Positions 1 through 5,008 of a stretch of DNA of 5,532 bases are shown in pieces. Positions within the stretch are counted from its first letter, which is position 1. Each line of letters begins with the position of its first letter. Made by a program: the position numbers and the translations under genes. This DNA comes from Acidobacteriota bacterium (GTDB lineage Bacteria; Acidobacteriota; Terriglobia; Terriglobales; Acidobacteriaceae): assembly GCA_021801945.1 (NCBI GenBank), contig JAKABE010000249.1:1-5532 (forward strand). Direction: 5' to 3'. The notes under the pieces were generated by a model. That model did no database searches. It was not told the DNA's origin and saw nothing but the letters and a program-made list of their open reading frames with translations.

Positions 1-154
1 GAATTGCTCTCGACTGATGTCGCTTGGATAGGATCTTCTTCGCTCCATCCTCCACCACTACCGCTCTGGAGAACCGATTGCATATAACTGTGCGGAGTCC
101 TCGTCGTATCAGGTCCAAAGATCGTAAACAGGCTCTAAGTTCCTGATTTACCAT

Positions 155-181
155 TTGTCGCAGCCGCCCGCGGCCTATAAA
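155..181 (+). promoter_or_regulatory. Possible sigma70-type promoter for accA
   Basis: A TATAAA hexamer at 176-181 matches the -10 consensus at five of six bases. TTGTCG at 155-160 matches the -35 consensus at four of six. The 15-base spacer is shorter than the optimal 17. Transcription would start near 188, giving a leader of about 40 bases before the ATG at 228. It sits directly before the first gene in the window, in a segment that is less G+C-rich than the genes. No operator or riboswitch was recognised. This is a consensus match by eye only. Confidence 0.35.
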
Positions 182-227
182 ATCACTCCAGGGCCGAACG
201 GATAACACCGTGCGGCCCGAGCACTCC

Positions 228-1073
228 ATGAGCGAACAAGAGACAGCGAGTTCCCACCATGCGCAGGCGGTTTCGCCGGCCTGGGCCAGAATTGAGCGGG
301 CGCGGCATCCGCAGCGGCCCTATCCGATGGAATTCATCGAGCGGACCTTCACCGATTTCAGCGAAATTCACGGCGATCGTGCCTTCGGCGACGATGAGGC
401 GATCGCCTGCGGGATGGCCCGGCTGCAAGGCGAAGAAGTGATGGTGATCGGCAACCGCAAGGGCGGCACGACCAAGGAACGCGTGCGCCGCAACTTCGGC
501 ATGCCCCATCCCGAGGGGTATCGCAAGGCGCTGCGCTGCATGAAAATTGCGGAAAAATTCGGTCGTCCGGCCATCAGCTTCATCGACCTGCCCGGCGCGT
601 TTCCGGGCTTGGGCGCCGAGGAGCGTGGCCAGGCGGAGGCAATTGCACGCAACATCCTGGAGATGGCGCGGCTGCGCGTGCCTACCATCTCGGTGATCAG
701 CGGCGAGGGCGGTTCCGGCGGCGCTCTTGCGCTGGCAGTTTCCGATCGCGTGCTGATCCTCGAAAACGCACTCTACTTCGTCATCACGCCCGAGTCCTGC
801 GCAGCCATCATGTGGCGGGATGCGGGGCACAAACAGCTTGCCGCCGAAGCCATGCGCATCTCCGCGCCGGAGGTGGCGGCGCTGGGCTGCGTAGATGAAA
901 TCATTCCCGAGCCCCCGGAGGGCATCCATATGGATCGGGAGACGGGCGCGGGAATTCTGGGCGCTGCTTTAAAGAAACATCTGACGGAGCTGAAAGCAAT
1001 GCCCATCGACGAGTTGGTTGCAGCGCGGCAAAAGAAGTTCCGCAATATGGCGCAGTTCTACACCGAAGGTTAA
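228..1073 (+). CDS. accA: Acetyl-CoA carboxylase carboxyltransferase subunit alpha
   Basis: AccA forms, with AccD, the cytoplasmic carboxyltransferase that moves the carboxyl group from carboxybiotin on AccB to acetyl-CoA. This makes malonyl-CoA, the first committed step of fatty-acid synthesis. The protein (281 residues from this ATG) carries the family's blocks in order: ARHPQRPYP near residue 25, GNRKGGTTKE near 75, RRNFGMPHPEGYRKA near 87, FIDLPGAFPGLGAEERGQ near 118, and the glycine-rich GEGGSGGALAL near 159, which builds the oxyanion/acyl-CoA pocket. IIPEP follows near 225. It is about 30-40 residues shorter at the N-terminus than E. coli AccA (319), so the usual N-terminal helical segment is mostly missing. 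The start is uncertain: an in-frame GTG at 210 is the alternative, neither has a clear Shine-Dalgarno, and the frame is closed by a stop at 144. No accD is visible nearby; the two subunits are often unlinked. Product assignment is very secure. Confidence 0.97.
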   Translation: MSEQETASSHHAQAVSPAWARIERARHPQRPYPMEFIERTFTDFSEIHGDRAFGDDEAIACGMARLQGEEVMVIGNRKGGTTKERVRRNFGMPHPEGYRKALRCMKIAEKFGRPAISFIDLPGAFPGLGAEERGQAEAIARNILEMARLRVPTISVISGEGGSGGALALAVSDRVLILENALYFVITPESCAAIMWRDAGHKQLAAEAMRISAPEVAALGCVDEIIPEPPEGIHMDRETGAGILGAALKKHLTELKAMPIDELVAARQKKFRNMAQFYTEG

Positions 1074-1091
1074 GGCAATCACAGCTTTCCT

Positions 1092-1147
1092 CGACTTTCT
1101 GAAGTCGCCTGCATCCAATGCGGAAAAGCGTGCGGGCCATGCGGCCC
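1092..1147 (+). other. Two short hairpins between accA and the CPBP gene
   Basis: The 87-base gap between the two genes contains two perfect small inverted repeats. CGACTT/AAGTCG (1092-1097 with 1102-1107) has a 4-base loop. GGGCC/GGCCC (1134-1138 with 1143-1147) has a 4-base loop and ends two bases before the Shine-Dalgarno of the next gene. Neither is followed by a run of T, so an intrinsic terminator is not supported. They may shape the transcript or be chance in G+C-rich DNA. Confidence 0.2.
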
Positions 1148-1148
1148 T

Positions 1149-1155
1149 GAGGTGA
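1149..1155 (+). promoter_or_regulatory. Shine-Dalgarno deciding the CPBP gene start
   Basis: GAGGTGA matches the canonical anti-Shine-Dalgarno complement over seven bases and stands five bases before TTG at 1161. Because the upstream GTG at 1152 is embedded in it, that GTG is an unlikely initiator even though it gives a slightly longer frame. Confidence 0.5.
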
Positions 1156-1160
1156 GTTCT

Positions 1161-2264
1161 TTGGGCTTGAGCCCCGATAATCAGGCAAGCGTCCCCGATT
1201 CGCCGGGGCAGGGAACGAACGTGCGCGCTCCCTGGGCCCACCGCGGCCGCCTCCGTTCCTATGTCCTTTTCGTCGTCGCAGTTTTCTACTATTTTGTCGC
1301 GCGGGGATTGGCGCATCGCGGCGCGGATGGCCTCGCCGGCCAAGCATGGTCGCCGCTCATCGAACAGGCCATGCTGGTTTTCCTCCTGCTGGTTGGCTAT
1401 TCGGCAATGGGTTTCGCCTTCCATCGCCAGATGCACCCCATCCGTGCGCAGGGACTTGCGTGCCGCGATGGATGGCCGCACGAATTCGGCATGGGTCTAG
1501 CCACCGGCTGGGGAATCGCGATCCTCTGCGTCATCCCCCTGACGCTGATCGGCGGCATCGCCGTGGTTCTTTCCGGAGGAGCCGCGGAGTGGGGCTGGCT
1601 GCTGGCAGACACTGCCTTCTTCCTGCTCGCCACCCTGGCTGAAGAGATCGCCTTTCGCGGGTATGGCTTTCAGTGCTTTGTCGAGGCTGTCGGCCCGCTG
1701 GGCGCGACCCTTGGCTTCTCGTTTTACTTCGCTATCGTGCAACAGCTCCAGCCAGGTTCCAGCCGGGCCAGCTTTGCCGTATCCATTGCCCTGGGATTGC
1801 TCCTCTCCGCGGCCTATCTGCGAACTCGCGCCCTCTGGGTGAGTTGGGGTCTTAATTTTGGCTGGAAAGCCAGCCGGGCCTTGCTTTTTGGGTTGACCGT
1901 TTGCGGCGTGGGCAGCCACTCCTCGGTCGTGGAAGGCGACCCGATGGGCCCCTATTGGCTTACCGGCGGCGGCTTCGGGCTCGATGGCGCGTGGATTCCC
2001 TGCCTCATTCTGCTGGCCGCCATTCCGGTGCTGGTGCGGCTCACGCGCGATCTGGACTTCCGTTATAACGCTCCTGTGATCGTCCCCGCCGGCATCCCGG
2101 TGAATTTGGAGGCTGCGGCTCGCCGGCAACATGAAGCCGCCATGGGTTCTGAATCTCCCGCGGGCCCCTCGCCAACGCCTCTGGTGCAGATCGCCCCGGC
2201 ATCCCTGTCAACGCCGCCCGAAACGGCAACCCGTCCGGAGCCTACCAGACCGCCCACGGTGTAG
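1161..2264 (+). CDS. CPBP (CAAX protease/Abi) family membrane protein, likely catalytically degenerate
   Basis: This is a polytopic inner-membrane protein (367 residues from this start) of the CPBP intramembrane protease family. Hydrophobic segments lie at about residues 33-47, 69-87, 109-138, 144-160, 179-194, 204-219 and 278-294. Motif 1, EEIAFR, is intact (E161, E162, R166), and the AYLRTRALW segment after residue 217 is typical of the family. Motif 2, normally FxxxH, reads FAIVQ, with Gln at 194. Motif 3, normally HxxxN/D, reads NFGWK, with Asn at 232 and Lys at 236. Both histidines expected to support catalysis are thus replaced, so protease activity is doubtful; a scaffold or regulatory role is inference. 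The soluble tail after about residue 295 ends in a Pro/Thr/Ala-rich stretch. The TTG at 1161 is chosen because GAGGTGA (1149-1155) is a strong Shine-Dalgarno five bases before it; GTG at 1152 lies inside that site. GTG at 1221, behind AGGGA, is another possible start. Confidence 0.85.
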   Translation: MGLSPDNQASVPDSPGQGTNVRAPWAHRGRLRSYVLFVVAVFYYFVARGLAHRGADGLAGQAWSPLIEQAMLVFLLLVGYSAMGFAFHRQMHPIRAQGLACRDGWPHEFGMGLATGWGIAILCVIPLTLIGGIAVVLSGGAAEWGWLLADTAFFLLATLAEEIAFRGYGFQCFVEAVGPLGATLGFSFYFAIVQQLQPGSSRASFAVSIALGLLLSAAYLRTRALWVSWGLNFGWKASRALLFGLTVCGVGSHSSVVEGDPMGPYWLTGGGFGLDGAWIPCLILLAAIPVLVRLTRDLDFRYNAPVIVPAGIPVNLEAAARRQHEAAMGSESPAGPSPTPLVQIAPASLSTPPETATRPEPTRPPTV

Positions 2265-2273
2265 ACGCTTGCC

Positions 2274-2297
2274 TCCGGGGGCGCATCTCTCCCCGGA
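2274..2297 (+). terminator. Weak hairpin after the CPBP gene
   Basis: TCCGGGG (2274-2280) and CCCCGGA (2291-2297) form a perfect 7-bp stem with a 10-base loop, beginning ten bases after the CPBP stop codon. No T-run follows (the next bases are AAGGTTGAGG), so if it ends or slows transcription it is not a classical intrinsic terminator. The position supports some 3'-end role; the function is inference. Confidence 0.3.
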
Positions 2298-2372
2298 AAG
2301 GTTGAGGAATTTCCAAAATCCTTGCCTTTGCACTTGTATCGTGCCGTCTTTTGCGTGATCCTGAATCGTGAA

Positions 2373-2390
2373 CATGGGAGGCTCCCCATG
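2373..2390 (+). promoter_or_regulatory. Shine-Dalgarno and start codon within an inverted repeat
   Basis: GGGAGG (2376-2381) is a strong Shine-Dalgarno six bases before ATG at 2388 and fixes the start of the secreted protein gene. The same bases take part in a perfect 6-bp inverted repeat, CATGGG (2373-2378) with CCCATG (2385-2390), with a 6-base loop. In the folded form both the GGG of the ribosome site and the start codon would be paired. Whether the hairpin is stable enough to matter was not computed. Confidence 0.5.
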
Positions 2391-3740
2391 GGACGGCAAG
2401 TTTTCTCCGGTATCACCCCCTCGTCAGCACATCGGCGGACGAAGCCTGGACGGACGAATCTCCGGCTGGCTGGTGGCTTGCTTGCGCTGAGCGCACTTTT
2501 TCTTCCGGGCCTGTCCGCCCAAGTTCTCACCATTGATACCAGCGGCAGGGGACCAACCGCCAGCAATGGCCAGGTCGACAAGCAATACCAGCAGATTCAG
2601 CCCACCCAAGTTGCGCTTCCATCGACGCCCATGGGCAGCCGCGACCGACTGCAGCTCTTGCGCGTGATGCAGGCGGAACAGGGCTTTGCCATGCGCCCGC
2701 TTCCCGGTGGACATAAGGGACTGACCCTGGAAGCGAACGGCAAGCTCGATCCCGCCGGTGAAGGTTATCTCAATATGGTGATCGCCAACGGCATGTCGGT
2801 AAAGCCGGGTCAACGCGTGGTCATCACCGACGTGAGAATCGATAAGAACAAGCTTATCTTCGACGTGAACGACGGTCCCGACGGCAAGCACCGCTTCCTG
2901 CGTCATATCTCCATCGGCACCGATCCCTACTACGACATGCCAGTCGTGGCGGACAACGGAGACCCAGGCGGCGCCCGCATTACGCTTCTCTTCAAGAATC
3001 GCATTCCCGCTTTGACCGGTGACCAGGTGAAGGCACTGCTGGCGCCACTGGTATCCTTCGACGTCAAGAGCCCCGTCCAGGCCTATACCGATACGCTACC
3101 CAAGCCGCTCAAGGACGCGATCCTCAACCACGAAGTGCTCGTGGGCATGAACACCGAAATGTTGATGTTCGCCAAAGGGCAGCCGCAGACAAAGTACCAC
3201 GAGATGGAAGGCCAGATGCCGGTCGACATCTGGCTCTACGGCAAACCGCCGCAGGATGTGACCTTCGTGCGCATCAACGGCAACCGGGTCATCCGTGTGG
3301 AGATTGCCAGGATTGGCAAACCGACCCAGGTGTTCACGAAGGATGTGGTCTCTCCAATGTTGCGGGGCAACGGAGCGGTTCTCGAACAGGCGCAAAACGT
3401 ACGCATCATCCAGGAAGGCGATGTGCATCGGAATCCCGATACGCAGGCCCCCGCGCCTCCACCAACGCTGCGGAAACCCGACGAAACCCTGCCGCCCGAC
3501 GCCGAAAATGGCGCCGGCGAGATGAAGCCGGTCCATTTCCCCAAGCCGCAGCCCGATGACTCTTCGGACGCCAGCCAGCAGAATTCGCAGCCGAGCTCGG
3601 CTCCTGCCTCCGGCCCAACGCAGACCGCTCCATGGCCCGCGGGAACGGGGCCGGCCGCTCAAAGCCCCTCTCAAAGCCCCAATGCGCAGAGTCCGAACTC
3701 CCAGCCTGGTTCGGTTCCCTCAGCTAGTCAGACGAAGTAG
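2388..3740 (+). CDS. Secreted protein with BamE/SmpA-like module and Pro/Gln/Ser-rich tail, function unknown
   Basis: I do not recognise a named gene. The 450-residue product starts with a basic stretch of about 24 residues, then a hydrophobic core ending LPGLSA, with likely signal-peptidase I cleavage after Ala44. There is no lipobox and I see no cysteine anywhere, so a soluble periplasmic or exported protein is expected. Residues about 85-245 form a mixed region rich in short beta-like segments. Residues about 249-315 resemble the small BamE/SmpA/OmlA fold: GMNTEMLMFAKGQP, then a WLYGKPP segment with Trp282, then FVRINGNRVIRVEI. This is the usual order of a glycine-helix start, a Trp-Tyr strand and a final strand. 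From about 350 the protein is a disordered-looking Pro/Gln/Ser/Ala tail. The ATG at 2388 has a strong Shine-Dalgarno and places the signal peptide well; a TTG at 2322 would add 22 residues with no good ribosome site. An envelope or surface role is inference; the fold call is moderate. Confidence 0.85.
   Translation: MGRQVFSGITPSSAHRRTKPGRTNLRLAGGLLALSALFLPGLSAQVLTIDTSGRGPTASNGQVDKQYQQIQPTQVALPSTPMGSRDRLQLLRVMQAEQGFAMRPLPGGHKGLTLEANGKLDPAGEGYLNMVIANGMSVKPGQRVVITDVRIDKNKLIFDVNDGPDGKHRFLRHISIGTDPYYDMPVVADNGDPGGARITLLFKNRIPALTGDQVKALLAPLVSFDVKSPVQAYTDTLPKPLKDAILNHEVLVGMNTEMLMFAKGQPQTKYHEMEGQMPVDIWLYGKPPQDVTFVRINGNRVIRVEIARIGKPTQVFTKDVVSPMLRGNGAVLEQAQNVRIIQEGDVHRNPDTQAPAPPPTLRKPDETLPPDAENGAGEMKPVHFPKPQPDDSSDASQQNSQPSSAPASGPTQTAPWPAGTGPAAQSPSQSPNAQSPNSQPGSVPSASQTK
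3658..3680 (+). repeat. Imperfect 12-base tandem repeat within the Ser/Pro tail
   Basis: CTCAAAGCCCC occurs at 3658-3668 and again at 3670-3680, a period of 12 bases, so the protein repeats QSPS then QSPN. The Q-S-P pattern continues (NAQSPNSQPGS) beyond the DNA identity. Such in-frame repeats suggest slippage-driven growth of a disordered tail; two copies only. Confidence 0.6.
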
Positions 3741-3742
3741 TT

Positions 3743-3840
3743 GGGCCCGCTTCATGTAAACTCGAACAAGCGAGTCGCGCTCATGTTGCGTCCGTGGGGA
3801 CGGTACATGAGCCTTGTACCGCGCCGTTGAAGCCGCGCCC
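3743..3840 (+). ncRNA. Possible branched structured RNA or leader before the zinc-ribbon gene
   Basis: This gap folds by hand into a closed multi-branch shape. An outer helix pairs 3743-3754 with 3828-3840: GCTTCA with TGAAGC perfectly, then one bulge and one C-C mismatch, then GGGC-side pairs. Inside are a 5-bp hairpin (ACTCG 3760-3764 with CGAGT 3771-3775) and a longer arm. The arm consists of GCTCATGT (3779-3786) with ACATGAGC (3805-3812), a 2x2 internal loop, and CGTCC (3789-3793) with GGACG (3798-3802) capped by GTGG. A competing perfect 7-bp stem, CGGTACA (3801-3807) with TGTACCG (3815-3821), cannot form together with the long arm, which is the pattern of a two-state switch. It matches no RNA family I know (not tRNA, SRP RNA or a riboswitch I recognise). 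It could also be a 3' end of the upstream transcript. No energies were calculated. Confidence 0.35.
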
Positions 3841-3878
3841 GAAAGACATCCGGACGCGTGAGCAGAGACAACCCCATC

Positions 3879-3884
3879 AAGGAG
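3879..3884 (+). promoter_or_regulatory. Shine-Dalgarno of the small zinc-ribbon gene
   Basis: AAGGAG is a near-perfect ribosome site, but it stands 13 bases before ATG at 3898, longer than the usual 5-9. No better initiator lies closer in this frame; the frame stays open upstream without an ATG. The start is supported mainly by the protein it gives. Confidence 0.5.
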
Positions 3885-3897
3885 CACCACCCGACCC

Positions 3898-4077
3898 ATG
3901 GCAAAGATTGCAAAAACTGGCGACCGCAAGAAGGTAATGGACACGACGAAGTCGACCGACTGCCCCAAGTGCAGCAAACCCACGCGCATCGTCAAGCGCG
4001 TCAAGGACCGCGAACGGGGCGTCCCGGGAGGAGTTTATATCTCCTGCTCCGCCTGTGACTTCTACGAGAAACTGTAA
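3898..4077 (+). CDS. Small lysine-rich zinc-ribbon-like protein, 59 residues
   Basis: The 59-residue product begins MAKIAKTGDRKKV, has one CxxC knuckle at residues 22-25 (CPKC) and a second at 50-53 (CSAC), and ends DFYEKL. Two CxxC pairs 24 residues apart are the layout of a treble-clef or zinc-ribbon fold binding one zinc. Between them lies a basic stretch, KRVKDRERGVPGG. The protein is strongly basic overall, which fits contact with RNA or DNA; this is inference and no named family is recognised. The reading frame is supported by codon use like the neighbouring genes and by the conserved-looking cysteine geometry, whereas the overlapping open frame beginning at 3858 gives a non-descript peptide. 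It stands alone behind a structured 157-base gap and converges on pyrF, 64 bases from its stop. The function is unknown; small regulators, ribosome-associated proteins and zinc carriers are all possible. Confidence 0.8.
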   Translation: MAKIAKTGDRKKVMDTTKSTDCPKCSKPTRIVKRVKDRERGVPGGVYISCSACDFYEKL

Positions 4078-4105
4078 GTCCAGCTTGAATTCTGCGCTCA
4101 AGCGA

Positions 4106-4127
4106 ACGCCCGGCTGCGGCCGGGCGT
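4106..4127. terminator. GC hairpin between convergent genes
   Basis: ACGCCCGGC (4106-4114) and GCCGGGCGT (4119-4127) form a perfect 9-bp stem around the 4-base loop TGCG. It lies in the 64-base space between the stop of the zinc-ribbon gene (+) and that of pyrF (-), the place for a shared bidirectional terminator. On the plus strand it is followed by CGTTGTCTT, a modest T-rich stretch; on the minus strand the following bases are TTCGCTTG, weaker. Confidence 0.65.
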
Positions 4128-4141
4128 CGTTGTCTTCGGCA

Positions 4142-4909
4142 TCAACGATTCTGGAGCGCGCCAGCCATCTCCGCCAGGATTGCGGTGGCCGCTACCGCAG
4201 GATCCTGTGCCTGGGTAATCGGCCGTCCCACGACCAGGTAGCTGGCGCCCTGCTGCAGGGCATCCGCGGGAGTTGCGATGCGCTTCTGGTCCCCGATAGC
4301 CGCGCCCGCGGGACGAATCCCGGGCACAACCAGCACCCCCTCCGGGCCAGTGAGCGCCCGCAGCCGTCCGACCTCTTCCGGCGAGCAAACAAAGCCGCTG
4401 ATCCCCGCCGCCATCCCTGTGCGGACCAGCAACTCCACCTGCTGGGCAGGGGAACGGTCGATCCCGACCGCTGCCACTTGGCCTTGGTCCATGCTGGTGA
4501 GGACCGTAACTGCCAGCAATTGCGGGGAGTCCTTCCGGCCTTGGAGCGCCTCGCAGGCCGCCGCCAGCATCGCGGGTCCGCCAGCGGCGTGGAGGGTCAG
4601 CATTTGCACGCCGAGAGCGGCCGCCGAGCGCACGGCTCCCCCCACCGTGTTCGGGATGTCATGCAGCTTGAGGTCCAGAAAGACGGAATACCCGTCGGCG
4701 AGCAGCGGTTCCAGAACCGCAGGTCCTGAGGCAACAAAGAGTTCCAGCCCGACCTTGAACCACCGGCACGTCCCATTCAGTCGCGCCACGAGCTCCGCTG
4801 CCGCAGGCGCATGCGGCACATCGAGGGCGACGATCAGGTGGTTGCGCGCCTCATGTTCGGGATCGGATTGGCTGCCAAGGCGAGCATGCGACGGTTCCTG
4901 GATTGGCAT
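4142..4909 (-). CDS. pyrF: Orotidine 5'-phosphate decarboxylase
   Basis: PyrF decarboxylates orotidine 5'-monophosphate to UMP, the last step of de novo pyrimidine synthesis, in the cytoplasm as a dimeric TIM barrel. The 255-residue protein shows the bacterial-type order: LIVALDV with Asp30, WFKVGLELF with Lys52, and the catalytic FLDLKLHDIPNT with Asp79, Lys81 and Asp84 (the Asp-Lys-x-x-Asp charge network). Then come LHAAGG near 106, VTVLTS near 134, the phosphate-loop PGIRPAG near 196 and VVGRPIT near 226. Every key residue is present and length is normal for the family, with a roughly 20-residue N-terminal extension before the first barrel strand. ATG at 4909 is the start; AGGA lies 12 bases before it, a loose Shine-Dalgarno, and an internal start nearer the barrel cannot be excluded. 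It is transcribed alone on this strand, convergent with the zinc-ribbon gene and divergent from the TPR gene. No PyrR-type attenuator is visible in its short leader. Confidence 0.97.
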   Translation of the reverse strand: MPIQEPSHARLGSQSDPEHEARNHLIVALDVPHAPAAAELVARLNGTCRWFKVGLELFVASGPAVLEPLLADGYSVFLDLKLHDIPNTVGGAVRSAAALGVQMLTLHAAGGPAMLAAACEALQGRKDSPQLLAVTVLTSMDQGQVAAVGIDRSPAQQVELLVRTGMAAGISGFVCSPEEVGRLRALTGPEGVLVVPGIRPAGAAIGDQKRIATPADALQQGASYLVVGRPITQAQDPAVAATAILAEMAGALQNR

Positions 4910-4930
4910 AATGGAATCGTATCCTATGGC
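4903..4930 (+). promoter_or_regulatory. Weak possible promoter for the TPR gene
   Basis: TTGGCA (4903-4908) and TATGGC (4925-4930) are separated by 16 bases and lie 78 bases before the TTG start of the secreted TPR gene. The -35 is a reasonable match, the -10 poor. The site overlaps the start codon of the divergent pyrF. The divergent layout requires a promoter somewhere in about 100 bases; this is only the best candidate I see. Confidence 0.2.
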
Positions 4931-4993
4931 GTCCCAAGGGTTCGTCGGCTCCGGCGGCGTCCCCCGTCTGGAGGCGTCTAACCGGCAGGATCA

Positions 4994-5000
4994 AGAGGAG
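4994..5000 (+). promoter_or_regulatory. Shine-Dalgarno supporting a TTG start
   Basis: AGAGGAG stands eight bases before TTG at 5009. The purine-rich match and good spacing, together with the signal peptide beginning right at that codon, fix the unusual TTG initiator of the TPR protein. Confidence 0.7.
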
Positions 5001-5008
5001 AAGATACA

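Noticed and set aside
183..929. Long minus-strand open frame opposite accA
   Set aside because: It is the antisense shadow of a securely identified AccA; the peptide is His/Arg/Ala-rich with no recognisable domain, as expected from complementing G+C-rich codons.
2424..2906. Minus-strand frame of 160 codons opposite the secreted protein
   Set aside because: The plus strand here has a strong ribosome site, a signal peptide and a continuous 450-codon frame; the minus frame shows no motif.
3743..3840. tRNA, 4.5S SRP RNA or a familiar riboswitch in the structured gap
   Set aside because: There is no T-loop/anticodon arrangement, no conserved SRP tetraloop and asymmetric-loop bases, and no c-di-GMP, fluoride or guanidine riboswitch core that I can recognise.
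3858..4058. Plus-strand frame of 66 codons overlapping the zinc-ribbon gene
   Set aside because: It begins at GTG without a placed ribosome site, and its peptide lacks the paired CxxC knuckles seen in the frame starting at 3898.
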